A stretch of DNA of 64,000 nucleotides from Lachnospiraceae bacterium (GTDB taxonomy: Bacteria > Bacillota > Clostridia > Lachnospirales > Lachnospiraceae), in assembly GCA_910575775.1 (NCBI GenBank), contig CAJTEY010000005.1:1-64000 (forward strand), written 5' to 3'. Positions 50,561 through 59,404 of the stretch are shown here, piece after piece (within the stretch, counting starts at the first letter, position 1; every line of letters begins with the position of its first letter). A program made the position numbers and the translations under genes. The notes under the pieces were generated by a model, which saw nothing but the letters and a program-made list of their open reading frames with translations, did no database searches and was not told the origin of the DNA.

Positions 50561-51535
50561 ATGGACAGAATCAGACAGTTACAGGAAACAATATACCAGG
50601 GCAGGCTTCTCGAAAAAGAGGAGATCATGCCGCTGGAACATGCGCCCCTGGAGGAACTGTGCCGGGCGGCGGACGAGATCAGAAGGCATTTCTGCAAGGA
50701 TCGGTTTGACCTTTGCACGATCATAAACGGAAAGTGCGGAAAGTGCTCGGAAGACTGTAAATACTGCGCCCAGAGCGCACATTATGCCACAGCCTGCCGG
50801 GAATCCTATCCGCTGCTTTCCACGGAAAAAATCGTGGAGCAGGCGAAGCGCAGCGCGGCCCGGGGAGTCTTGCGCTACTCTGTCGTTACGAGCGGCAGGC
50901 GTCTCTCAGAGACGGAGATCGAGCAGGTCTGTGAGAGCATCCGCGCGGTGCGGCGTGAAGCTGGCATAGAGGTCTGTGTCTCCTTCGGCCTGCTGGGGGA
51001 AGCAGATTTCGTGAAACTTAAGGAGGCGGGGGCATCCCGTGTCCACTGTAATCTGGAAACTTCCAGGCGGTATTTCCCGCAGGTGTGTACGACCCACACT
51101 TATGCGGATAAGATAGAGACACTGCGCGCGGCGAAGAGAGCCGGACTGGACGTGTGCAGCGGCGGCATCATGGGGCTTGGGGAAATGATGGAGGATCGGA
51201 TCGACATGGCACTGACGGCGAGGGAGCTTGGGGTAACATCCATTCCTGTGAATGTGCTGAACCCGATTCCGGGCACGCCCTATGAGAACAACCGGACGCT
51301 GACCAATGAGGAAGTGCGCCGCATTGTGGCCATGTTTCGTTTTGCCCTCCCAGACGCCATGATCCGTCTGGCCGGCGGCAGAGGACTTCTTGGGGATAAG
51401 GGGGAGAAATGTTTTGCCGGAGGCGCGAACGCGGCCATCAGCGGGGATATGCTGACTACGGCAGGGATTACTGTAGAAACGGATATGGCGCTTCTGGAGC
51501 AGATGGGGTATACTGTGATAAAAGAGCCGTCCTGA
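50561..51535 (+). CDS. bioB: Biotin synthase
   Basis: A 324-residue radical-SAM enzyme that inserts sulfur into dethiobiotin. The [4Fe-4S] ligands are Cys62, Cys66 and Cys69 (CSEDCKYC). Further BioB features are VTSGRRLS, HCNLETSRRYFPQVCTTHTY and the C-terminal RLAGGRG with the Arg ligand of the second cluster. ACGAGGT precedes the ATG. It completes the last three steps of biotin synthesis here. Confidence 0.96.
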   Translation: MDRIRQLQETIYQGRLLEKEEIMPLEHAPLEELCRAADEIRRHFCKDRFDLCTIINGKCGKCSEDCKYCAQSAHYATACRESYPLLSTEKIVEQAKRSAARGVLRYSVVTSGRRLSETEIEQVCESIRAVRREAGIEVCVSFGLLGEADFVKLKEAGASRVHCNLETSRRYFPQVCTTHTYADKIETLRAAKRAGLDVCSGGIMGLGEMMEDRIDMALTARELGVTSIPVNVLNPIPGTPYENNRTLTNEEVRRIVAMFRFALPDAMIRLAGGRGLLGDKGEKCFAGGANAAISGDMLTTAGITVETDMALLEQMGYTVIKEPS

Positions 51536-51561
51536 CATGGGACGGAAAGAGGAAGGAGCGG

Positions 51562-51747
51562 ATGGTAAGTATGAACTCATTTCAGTACAAGGTCGTAAGC
51601 ATAGACGGTGACTACGCGAATCTGGAGCGCATCGACGCACCGGAGGACGGGTATAAGCTGGTGGCCCGCGCGCTTTTGCCGCCGGAGATCCGGGAGGGGA
51701 CGAAACTTTTATATGAGATGATGACATATACGATTCTGGAGGAATAG
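51562..51747 (+). CDS. Small conserved protein after bioB
   Basis: A 61-residue soluble protein (FQYKVVSIDGDYANLERID at the start, LLYEMMTYTILEE at the end) beginning at ATG 51562 after AGGAAGGAG. It looks like a small beta-barrel-like domain. It is in the operon position 26 bases after bioB, so it may be co-expressed with the biotin genes. I do not recognise the family. Confidence 0.7.
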   Translation: MVSMNSFQYKVVSIDGDYANLERIDAPEDGYKLVARALLPPEIREGTKLLYEMMTYTILEE

Positions 51748-51826
51748 AGAAAAATTATGTAAACCAGAATCCGGCATTGCATGAAGGGGAGCAGCGGCGG
51801 GTGGCCGGGTGGAGCTGTCAATGGTA

Positions 51827-51856
51827 TTGCTTTTTTGGGGCGGTTCCCTGTATAAT
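51827..51856 (+). promoter_or_regulatory. Promoter of the DUF512 gene
   Basis: TTGCTT (51827-51832), 18-bp spacer, TATAAT (51851-51856), 42 bases before the start. Confidence 0.55.
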
Positions 51857-51897
51857 TAAAAAACGGAAGTGTGGAAAACGGTTAAAGAGGTGCATAT

Positions 51898-53313
51898 TTG
51901 AATAGGATTGAGCATGTGGTGAAGGAGGTTATGCCCGGTTCCATCGCGGAAGAGATGGGAATAGAGGCGGGCGACGTCCTTCTTTCCATTAATGAAAACG
52001 AAATAGAGGATGTATTCGATTACCGATATCTGATGAAGGACGAGTATGTGGAGGCGCTTGTGCGCAAGGCAGACGGTGAGGAGTGGCTTTTGGAGATCGA
52101 CAAGGACTATGACGAGGATCTTGGCGTGGAATTTGAAAACAGCCTGATGAGCAGCTACCGTTCCTGCAGCAATAAATGCATTTTCTGCTTTATCGACCAG
52201 ATGCCGCCGGGGATGAGGGAAACCCTGTACTTTAAGGATGACGATTCCCGTCTTTCCTTTTTGCAGGGCAATTATATTACCCTGACCAATATGACGGAAA
52301 AGGATGTGGACCGCATCATCCAGATGCAGCTTGCACCCATCAATATATCTGTGCACACCACGAACCCTGCGCTTCGGTGTGAAATGCTGCACAACCGCTT
52401 TGCGGGGGAAAAACTGTGCTTTCTGAACCGTTTTTATGAGGGACATGTGGAGATGAACGGCCAGATTGTGTGCTGCAAGGGGGTCAATGACAAGGAGGAG
52501 CTCCGGCGCAGCATAGAGGATCTGATGAAATATCTGCCCTTTATGCGGAGCGTATCGGTGGTGCCTGCGGGAATCACGAAGTACAGGGAAGGCCTTTACC
52601 CGCTGGAATTGTTTACGGGGGAGGAGGCCGGAGCAGTCATTGACATGATTGAGGCGTACCAGAAAATCTGTTTTGACCGATATGGTCTACACTTCGTGCA
52701 TGCCAGCGATGAGTTCTATATGCTGGCCGAACGGGATTTTCCCGAGGAGGCGCGCTATGACGGGTATATCCAGCTGGAGAACGGTGTGGGCATGATGCGG
52801 CTGTTCCGGGAAGAGTTTGAGAAAACCCTGCAGGAGATTGTAAGTGACCAAAACAGTCAAAAGAGACTGGAAGGGGTGAAGCGCACGCTGACCATTGCGA
52901 CGGGAAAGCTGGCCTTTTCGGTGATGCGGGAGTCAGCGGAGGAACTGTGCGCCGTGTGTCCCGGCCTTACCATCCATGTCTGCCCGATCCGAAATGACTT
53001 TTTCGGGGAGACGATTACCGTGGCAGGACTGGTCACGGGACAGGATCTGACGGCCCAGTTGAGGGCACGGCAGCAGGCAGGGGAGACGCTGGGGGACATG
53101 CTGCTGATCCCGGCCAACATGCTGCGCAGCGGGGAAGAGGTTTTTCTGGATGACGTCACCGTGCAGGAGGTGGAGAAGGCCCTTGGGATCCCGGTAAAGG
53201 CAGTAGAGCCTGAGGGCAGGGATTTTGTGGAAGCGGCGCTGAATCCGGATTACTGTATGGGCAGGGACAATGACGGGTCGTCATTTGTATATGTAAAGGG
53301 ATATGACAGATGA
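51898..53313 (+). CDS. PDZ/radical-SAM DUF512-family protein
   Basis: A 471-residue protein of a family widespread in Clostridia. A PDZ-like domain (residues 4-70: VMPGSIAEEMGIEAGDVLLS) precedes a radical-SAM-like region with Cys90, Cys94 and Cys97 (CSNKCIFC). The DUF512 domain is at the C-terminus (about 265-440). Its function is not established, although it is often encoded near the der GTPase, which suggests a link to ribosomes. The start is TTG 51898, 6 bases after AGAGGTG. An ATG start would cut the PDZ domain. Confidence 0.87.
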   Translation: MNRIEHVVKEVMPGSIAEEMGIEAGDVLLSINENEIEDVFDYRYLMKDEYVEALVRKADGEEWLLEIDKDYDEDLGVEFENSLMSSYRSCSNKCIFCFIDQMPPGMRETLYFKDDDSRLSFLQGNYITLTNMTEKDVDRIIQMQLAPINISVHTTNPALRCEMLHNRFAGEKLCFLNRFYEGHVEMNGQIVCCKGVNDKEELRRSIEDLMKYLPFMRSVSVVPAGITKYREGLYPLELFTGEEAGAVIDMIEAYQKICFDRYGLHFVHASDEFYMLAERDFPEEARYDGYIQLENGVGMMRLFREEFEKTLQEIVSDQNSQKRLEGVKRTLTIATGKLAFSVMRESAEELCAVCPGLTIHVCPIRNDFFGETITVAGLVTGQDLTAQLRARQQAGETLGDMLLIPANMLRSGEEVFLDDVTVQEVEKALGIPVKAVEPEGRDFVEAALNPDYCMGRDNDGSSFVYVKGYDR

Positions 53314-53396
53314 TCTGGCAGGCGTGTCATACAAAACCGGCGGAAGATTGTCGTATTATGTAAACTTAATTGCAAGCGGAAGGGATCGGAACAGGC

Positions 53397-54020
53397 ATGT
53401 GTTATCATATAAAAAGATTGAACAATGACGGGATCGGGCATATTTACGACAGGTATATGAAATCGGATTTTCCGTCTGACGAGTTAAAGCCCCTGAGCCA
53501 CATCACCAGGAGCATGGATGCCGGCTATGGGTTTTCTCTGGGGATCTACGAAGGGGAAAATCTGGCTGGCTACGCTGTTTTTATTCTCTGTGAGGAGACG
53601 AGGTGTGCCCTGCTCGACTATTTTGCAGTCTTGAAAGAGCGGAGAGGCGGCGGGCTTGGTCACAGGGCCTTTCCACTTTTGGAAGCGTATTTTATGGAAA
53701 ATCTGCCGGAAATAGACGGCATTTATATCGAGTCCGAGCGGGTTTCGGCGGCTAAGGACGAGAAGCAGCGTCTGACAAGGCAGAGGCGAATTGCTTTCTA
53801 CCTTTCCTGTGGCTGTAGAATGACGCGGTTCCGTTCTGTCCTGTTCGGCGTGGACTACAGTGTTCTTTACAGACCAATCGGGGAGCGGGGGCAGGAGGTT
53901 TCTCTGGACGCGCTGGACACCCTCTACAAGAAGATGTTTAAGCCGGAGCATTACGCCCGGTCTGTGAGCCTTGCCATGATGGAGGAAAGCCAGGAAAAGG
54001 GCGGTTTTGAGGGAGTCTGA
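53397..54020 (+). CDS. GNAT-family acetyltransferase-like protein
   Basis: A 207-residue protein with a GNAT fold: the core runs from about residue 40 to 150 (GENLAGYAVFILC; YFAVLKERRGGGLGHRAFPL, where the usual R/QxxGxG/A motif is replaced by RRGGGLG). The C-terminal third (VLFGVDYSVLYRP and on) is unusual for small GNATs but common in this Clostridia group. It probably transfers acetyl from acetyl-CoA to an unknown acceptor. ATG 53397 is preferred over an in-frame TTG at 53370. Confidence 0.8.
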   Translation: MCYHIKRLNNDGIGHIYDRYMKSDFPSDELKPLSHITRSMDAGYGFSLGIYEGENLAGYAVFILCEETRCALLDYFAVLKERRGGGLGHRAFPLLEAYFMENLPEIDGIYIESERVSAAKDEKQRLTRQRRIAFYLSCGCRMTRFRSVLFGVDYSVLYRPIGERGQEVSLDALDTLYKKMFKPEHYARSVSLAMMEESQEKGGFEGV

Positions 54021-54034
54021 GAGCGGATTTTTTC

Positions 54035-54065
54035 TTGACGGTCAAGGGGAGGGCTATGGTATAAT
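54035..54065 (+). promoter_or_regulatory. Candidate promoter of the chemoreceptor gene
   Basis: TTGACG (54035-54040) and TATAAT (54060-54065) separated by 19 bases, a little longer than ideal, 49 bases upstream of the gene. Confidence 0.45.
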
Positions 54066-54113
54066 AAAATGGAATTATATGCCTTATACGCAGGAGAAGG
54101 GGGATAAGTGGGA

Positions 54114-55571
54114 ATGGAACTGGAAATTTTAAAAAATGAAGAAAAGCGGATGAACATGATTTTATTTGTTTTTCTGGATGTGATCCCGATTGTGGCTGTC
54201 GTGTATGTGCTCTTATTTAACGGCGGTTCGAGCAGGGATGCAGTCGCCCTGGCAATGGTGGCTGCGAGTTTACTGATCAAAGTGTTTGAAAAGAAGCTGG
54301 GAGCTTACGCGAAATACATGTATATTTCCGTGCTGCCGCTTTTTGGCGCACTGACTCTTGGAGTGGGGACGCCCGGTGTTTTCGGGGCTATGGTGGAAGC
54401 GTATTTTCTTGTTCTGTTTCTGGCGGTTCCCTATTATGATTTGTCGGTCATCAAGGTATGCGCGGCGGTGACTGTTGGAGTCAATGCAATTGGTCTCATT
54501 ATTTTCAGACAGGCATATCTGAGTATGTATACGCTGCCGATCTGGATCTTTATTATCATGGTGTATGTGCTTGCGATTGCGGCCGCCGCATTTATCGTGT
54601 TCCGGGCCAGATCCCTGTTCGCGGCGGTGGAGCAGAAGGAAGGAGAGGTGGAGGAGCTTCTGGAAAACATAAGGGGCGCCTTTGAAGGACTGCAGGAGTC
54701 TTCCCAGTCCATCTACGATTCCTTACATACTTTTGAGCAGAGCTCTTCGGAGATTGCGGCATCCACGGAGGAGATTTCCGCCAGTGTGGAGCAGCAGATT
54801 GAACAGGTGGAAGGCAGCATTCAGATTTTCAATGATCTGGACGGCAGGATCGGTGACTCGGAGGCCAGGGTGCTGCAGACGGTTGAGAATATGAAGCAGC
54901 TGGAGGAGAAGAACAACGAGGGTATTGTTTCCATCGGAGAACTGTCAAAGAAATTCAGTGAAAATATTAAAGCGACACAGGTGGCGTCCGAGGGTATGGC
55001 AGAGCTGGCGCAGAAGTCCAGTTCCATCGGGGAAATCATCGACAGCATCAGCCAGATCGCGAAACAGACCAATCTGCTTGCCCTGAATGCGGCCATTGAG
55101 GCGGCCCGGGCCGGCGAGGCGGGAAAGGGCTTTGCAGTGGTTGCGGATGAGATCAATGCGTTGTCGGGAGAATCGTCTTCGGCGACGCAGAAGATTGATG
55201 CGATACTGAAAGACATCATTGCCACCATCGACGATACAAACAAAGTGATTGACAGGAATACCGTGATTGTGCGGGAGTCCAGCGATAAGCTGGATGACAC
55301 GGTGAAGATTTTTGACACGATGCTGAAATCTTCCGAACAGGTGATTGAGGAGACGGACAAACTGCAGGGCGAACTGAGCGGCATTGTGGAGATCAAGGAG
55401 AGACTGCTGGATGCCATGACACAGGTGGAGAAAATATCGCAGATTTCCGTGCAGGGAACGACGGAGATCAGTTCTTCCACACAGCAGCAGGTGACTGGCG
55501 TGGAGACAATCCTGTCCTCTATGGCCAAAGTGCAGGCGGGCATCGACCGTCTTGCAAATATTTTGAGTTAA
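54114..55571 (+). CDS. Methyl-accepting chemotaxis protein, HAMP-less
   Basis: A 485-residue receptor. The N-terminus has about six hydrophobic helices (residues 15-165) without a periplasmic sensor loop. A long helical signalling domain follows directly, with no HAMP domain. The hairpin tip is [20 protein letters not shown] (about 317-336) and [18 protein letters not shown]. It should report to CheA/CheW. Because sensing can only occur in the membrane helices, it may respond to membrane-soluble or energy signals. ATG 54114 is used; an in-frame GTG at 54108 is closer to the AGGGGGAT site. Confidence 0.88.
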   Translation: MELEILKNEEKRMNMILFVFLDVIPIVAVVYVLLFNGGSSRDAVALAMVAASLLIKVFEKKLGAYAKYMYISVLPLFGALTLGVGTPGVFGAMVEAYFLVLFLAVPYYDLSVIKVCAAVTVGVNAIGLIIFRQAYLSMYTLPIWIFIIMVYVLAIAAAAFIVFRARSLFAAVEQKEGEVEELLENIRGAFEGLQESSQSIYDSLHTFEQSSSEIAASTEEISASVEQQIEQVEGSIQIFNDLDGRIGDSEARVLQTVENMKQLEEKNNEGIVSIGELSKKFSENIKATQVASEGMAELAQKSSSIGEIIDSISQIAKQTNLLALNAAIEAARAGEAGKGFAVVADEINALSGESSSATQKIDAILKDIIATIDDTNKVIDRNTVIVRESSDKLDDTVKIFDTMLKSSEQVIEETDKLQGELSGIVEIKERLLDAMTQVEKISQISVQGTTEISSSTQQQVTGVETILSSMAKVQAGIDRLANILS

Positions 55572-55605
55572 GGTTAAAATAGCATAGAGCAGAAAACAAT
55601 AACGG

Positions 55606-55631
55606 CATGTCCCGCTGATTGGCGGGACATG
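55606..55631. promoter_or_regulatory. Hairpin in the GTPase-nuclease leader
   Basis: CATGTCCCGC (55606-55615), loop TGATTG, GCGGGACATG (55622-55631): a perfect 10-bp stem between the chemoreceptor stop and the fusion gene start, 20 bases before the ATG. There is no T tract, so it may be a weak terminator or a leader control structure. Confidence 0.5.
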
Positions 55632-55651
55632 TTCGCGTATCGGGGGATACT

Positions 55652-58480
55652 ATGAGTATGAAAAAGACAGTCATCGGCCTGCTGGCCCATGTGGATGCAG
55701 GGAAAACGACATTGGCGGAACGTATACTCTATATGGCGGGAGAAATCAGAACCCCCGGCCGTGTGGATCACAGGGATACGTTTCTGGATACGGACGCGCA
55801 GGAGCGGGACCGCGGTATTACGATTTTTTCCAAGCAGGCGCGTTTTTCATGGAAGGACAGCGTGGTGACGCTGTTAGATACGCCTGGACATGTGGATTTT
55901 TCGGCGGAGATGGAGCGGACACTTCAGGTGCTGGACTGTGCGGTGCTCATCGTAAACGGCGCGGATGGGGTACAGAGTCACACGCTGACCTTGTGGAGGC
56001 TGCTGGAGCGCTACCGTGTGCCTGTATTTCTCTTTATCAATAAGATGGATCAGCCAGGGACAGATGCGGACAGATTGCTCCTGGGAGTACAGAAGGAACT
56101 GGACGGGCGCTGCGTATCCTTTCCGTGCGGGAAGGAAGAGCGGACGGATGCATTTTATGAGAACATTGCGGTCTGCGATGAGACATTGTTGGAGCGGTAT
56201 CTGGAGCGGCTGGAGCAGGGAAAGTCTCCGGTGAGCGATGCGGAGATTGCGTCGCTGATAGAAGGAAGAAAACTGTTCCCATGCTTTTTCGGTTCCGCCC
56301 TGCATGGAGACGGCGTGGCGGCATTGCTCGACGCGCTTTCGACATATGCGCCTGCACCAGAGTATGGGGAAGCGTTTGGCGCGCGAGTCTTTAAAATCAC
56401 GAGGGATGCGCAGGGCAACCGTCTGACGCATATCAAAGTGACCGGGGGCAGTCTCAAGGTCAAGCAGACGATAACGGCGTCCGCCGGACAGGACAGGGCG
56501 GGGACGCACCAGACAGAACCGCCGAAGCAGGATGGATCGGGGAGGTCAGATGCGGGCGTATCGGCAAAATCTGTCAGGACAGGCGGGGCGTCATCAGACT
56601 GCGTGGAAAAGATTGACCAGATCCGTCAGTATTCAGGAGAAAAATATGTGACGGTGCAGGAGGCGGAGGCGGGAAGCATCTGCGCGCTTCTGGGGCCGGA
56701 ACACACTTTTTGCGGACAGGGGCTTGGTGCGGAGCAGGAGCCGGTATGGCCGGTTTTGGAGCCGGTTATGACTTATCGGGTCAATCCGCCTGAGGGGTGT
56801 GATATCCATGATATGTATTCGAAGTTATGTAAACTTGAAGAGGAGGAGCCGCAGCTCCATCTGGTCAGGCAGGAGCACAGCGGGGAAATCCATGTCAGGC
56901 TGATGGGCGAGGTGCAGATTGAGATTTTAAGGAAGATGATACAGGAGCGCTTCGGCATGGAAGTGGATTTTGATGAGGGGAGCGTCCTCTACAAGGAAAC
57001 TATCACAGACGTGACGGAGGGGGTGGGCCACTTTGAGCCGCTCAGGCATTATGCGGAGGTGCATCTGATTTTAGAGCCGGGAGAGCGGGGCAGCGGCCTT
57101 ACCTTTCGAAGTTTGTGCAGCGAGGACAAGCTGGATCGGAACTGGCAGCGGCTGATTCTGACCCATTTGGAGGAAAAAACCCATCTCGGGGTCCTCACGG
57201 GATCCCCGATTACGGATATGCAGATTACGCTGGCGGCGGGAAAATCCCATGTGAAGCACACGGAGGGCGGGGATTTCAGACAGGCCACCTACCGCGCCCT
57301 CAGACAGGGACTGTGCAGGGCAGGGAGTGTGCTTTTAGAGCCGGTTTATGAATTTCGCATGGAACTTCCCGCCTCTCTGGTGGGACGGGCCATGACGGAC
57401 GTGCAGGCCATGAGCGGCCGGTTTGACGCGCCGGAGACTTTTGGGGAGGAGGCGCATCTTACAGGCACGGTTCCCGTTTCCGAATTTGGCGGCTATCAGA
57501 CAAAAATGCTGTCCTATTCCGGTGGAAAGGGGCGGCTGTTTACCAGGCTGAAGGGCTACGAACCATGCCACAATGCAGAGGAAGTCATAGAACGGACCGG
57601 CTATGAGGCGGAGCACGATACGGACAATCCGTGCGGTTCCGTGTTCTGCGCCCACGGTGCGGGATTTGTGGTGGAGTGGGACCAGGTGGAATCCTATATG
57701 CATCTGGAGCCGGCGCTGAAGGCGGGGTGGCGGCTGTCGGACGGCAGCATATACGGCGCGGATCATAAAAGCGACCAAAACGGTCAATGCTCCCGGTACG
57801 GACAAGGTGGCGGCGTCGGGGATAACGAGGCGGGAAACGGCGCCGGAGCGGGTAATTTTTCGGAACGCTATGCGAAAAGGTCCGCTGATGGCAGGTCGAC
57901 GGTTGACTTTATAGGTCAAGACGAGGTGGAGGAAATCTTTGCGCGTACTTTCGGCACAAAGGAGCCGAAAAAACAGGGTTGGGCCAGAACCATCCGGGCA
58001 AAGACGGCACCGCCTGCCGAGGTGGAGTACCACGGCAGTCAAAACAGGCAGGAGGAGTACCTTCTGGTTGACGGCTACAATATCATCTTTGCATGGGACG
58101 AACTTTCCGATCTGGCAGGAGCGGATCTGAATGCCGCCAGGTGCAGGCTGACGGATATTCTCTGTAATTATCAGGCGTTTCGAAAAATGCATCTGATACT
58201 GGTGTTTGACGCGTACCACGTGAAGGGCAATCCGGGCAGTGTGGAGCGGCATCACAATATTGATGTGGTCTATACAAAGGAGGCCGAGACGGCGGATCAG
58301 TATATCGAGAAGGTGACCCATGAGATGAGCCGGAAAAACCACCGTGTGCGGGTAGCCACCTCCGACGGGCTCGAACAGATCATCATAATGGGGGCCGGCG
58401 CCATCCGGGTTTCCGCAAGGGAACTTCTCGAGGAGATACGGGCGGCGGAGGCGGAGATGCGGGAGAATTATATCAGTTGA
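55652..58480 (+). CDS. TetM-like ribosomal GTPase fused to YacP/Rae1-type nuclease
   Basis: A 942-residue two-part protein. Residues 1-700 form an EF-G/TetM-like translation GTPase: G1 AHVDAGKTT (12-20), G2 ERDRGIT (51-57), G3 DTPGHVDF with catalytic His80, G4 NKMD (130-133). Domains II-V follow, including a Gly/Ser-rich insert at about 285-325 and LFTRLKGYE near 628-636. A low-complexity linker (about 705-800) leads to a NYN/PIN-like domain of the YacP/Rae1 family (about 802-925). Its acidic residues are intact: Asp807 (VDGYN), Asp853 (LVFDAYHVKG), Asp882 (ETADQY), Asp905 (TSDGLE). TetM's antibiotic-displacing loop is not kept; the loop here reads GKSHVKHTEGGDF, like EF-G. The role is probably ribosome rescue or A-site mRNA cleavage rather than tetracycline resistance (inferred). 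Confidence 0.85.
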   Translation: MSMKKTVIGLLAHVDAGKTTLAERILYMAGEIRTPGRVDHRDTFLDTDAQERDRGITIFSKQARFSWKDSVVTLLDTPGHVDFSAEMERTLQVLDCAVLIVNGADGVQSHTLTLWRLLERYRVPVFLFINKMDQPGTDADRLLLGVQKELDGRCVSFPCGKEERTDAFYENIAVCDETLLERYLERLEQGKSPVSDAEIASLIEGRKLFPCFFGSALHGDGVAALLDALSTYAPAPEYGEAFGARVFKITRDAQGNRLTHIKVTGGSLKVKQTITASAGQDRAGTHQTEPPKQDGSGRSDAGVSAKSVRTGGASSDCVEKIDQIRQYSGEKYVTVQEAEAGSICALLGPEHTFCGQGLGAEQEPVWPVLEPVMTYRVNPPEGCDIHDMYSKLCKLEEEEPQLHLVRQEHSGEIHVRLMGEVQIEILRKMIQERFGMEVDFDEGSVLYKETITDVTEGVGHFEPLRHYAEVHLILEPGERGSGLTFRSLCSEDKLDRNWQRLILTHLEEKTHLGVLTGSPITDMQITLAAGKSHVKHTEGGDFRQATYRALRQGLCRAGSVLLEPVYEFRMELPASLVGRAMTDVQAMSGRFDAPETFGEEAHLTGTVPVSEFGGYQTKMLSYSGGKGRLFTRLKGYEPCHNAEEVIERTGYEAEHDTDNPCGSVFCAHGAGFVVEWDQVESYMHLEPALKAGWRLSDGSIYGADHKSDQNGQCSRYGQGGGVGDNEAGNGAGAGNFSERYAKRSADGRSTVDFIGQDEVEEIFARTFGTKEPKKQGWARTIRAKTAPPAEVEYHGSQNRQEEYLLVDGYNIIFAWDELSDLAGADLNAARCRLTDILCNYQAFRKMHLILVFDAYHVKGNPGSVERHHNIDVVYTKEAETADQYIEKVTHEMSRKNHRVRVATSDGLEQIIIMGAGAIRVSARELLEEIRAAEAEMRENYIS

Positions 58481-58489
58481 CTTTATATA

Positions 58490-58614
58490 GAGCATAAGCA
58501 GGCTTGAAATGCTTCGCATTCCAAGCTCGTGTTGCTCGTCAGAACCCCCTCGAATCATCCGCTCATGCAGGCATGGCGTCTGGTTCGCGCGGCTTCTGAC
58601 TCTGCTTATGAGCG
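58490..58614. repeat. Structured intergenic repeat, copy 3 (inverted)
   Basis: About 125 bp, in the opposite orientation to copies 1 and 2. Terminal CATAAGCAG/CTGCTTATG (58493-58501, 58602-58610). Arm 2 is GAAATGC-TTC-GCATTCC (58506-58522). Arm 1 has GAACC/GGTTC (58542-58546, 58582-58586) capped by CATGC-AG-GCATG (58564-58575). It fills the gap between the GTPase-nuclease fusion and the two-component system. Confidence 0.8.
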
Positions 58615-58705
58615 CCTTAAGATATTTATAAGAAATCCCACGACTTTTTTATAAGGACTTCTTTTTATGATAAGTCCAGGCTTAGGAAAAGGGGGTAAGA
58701 TTTTC

Positions 58706-59404
58706 ATGGATGCATGTGTGCTGGTGGTGGATGATGACAGAGAGATCGTGCGGGCGATTGCCCTTCTTCTGGAGAAGGAAGGGTACCGCGTGCTCAAGGC
58801 CTACGACGGCATGGAGGCACTGCGGATTCTGGCGGAGACGGAGGTGCAGCTTATCATCATGGACGTGATGATGCCGAAGCTGGACGGGCTGTCAGCCATG
58901 ATGAAGATCAGGGAACGGAAGAACCTTCCGATCATTGTGCTGAGTGCGAAAACGGAGGAAACGGACAAGATTCTGGGTCTTTCTATGGGGGCGGACGATT
59001 ATGTGGCGAAGCCCTTCCATCCACAGGAGCTGGCAGCCCGAGTGAAAAGCCAGCTTCGCAGGTACACGATGCTGGGTGGCATTCATGCACAGAATGAGGA
59101 GGAAGAGATCGTAAACGGCAGACTCTGTTACCGTCTTAAGGAGCGCACGCTCTACGCGGACGGGGAGCCGGTCAGACTGACCGCCACGGAGACAAAGATC
59201 TTGGAGCTTCTGATGAAGAACCGTGGGCGGATCTTTCCGGCGGAGGAGATCTATGAGAGAGTCTGGGAGGAACCGTCCTTTTCGCCGGAGAATACGGTGA
59301 TGGTGCATATCCGGCACATCCGGGAGAAAATCGAACTCAATCCGAAGGAGCCAGAATATGTAAAGGTGGTGTGGGGCATTGGATACAAAATGGAAAAAAA
59401 GTAA
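58706..59404 (+). CDS. OmpR-family response regulator
   Basis: A 232-residue regulator. The receiver domain (1-120) has the phospho-acceptor Asp53 in IIMDVMMPK, Asp10/Asp11 in VVDDD and Lys at about 102 in VAKPF. A winged-helix DNA-binding domain (about 135-230) includes VRLTATETKILELLMKNRG and VMVHIRHIREKIE. It is close to the VanR group. ATG 58706 follows AAAAGGGGGTAAG; the earlier in-frame ATG (58667) is less well placed. Its last 26 bases overlap the kinase gene. Confidence 0.94.
   Translation: MDACVLVVDDDREIVRAIALLLEKEGYRVLKAYDGMEALRILAETEVQLIIMDVMMPKLDGLSAMMKIRERKNLPIIVLSAKTEETDKILGLSMGADDYVAKPFHPQELAARVKSQLRRYTMLGGIHAQNEEEEIVNGRLCYRLKERTLYADGEPVRLTATETKILELLMKNRGRIFPAEEIYERVWEEPSFSPENTVMVHIRHIREKIELNPKEPEYVKVVWGIGYKMEKK

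Noticed and set aside
55652-58480. Tetracycline resistance gene (tetM/tetO)
   Set aside because: The GTPase part is related, but the domain IV loop that displaces tetracycline is not conserved and a nuclease domain is attached. Resistance cannot be claimed from the sequence.
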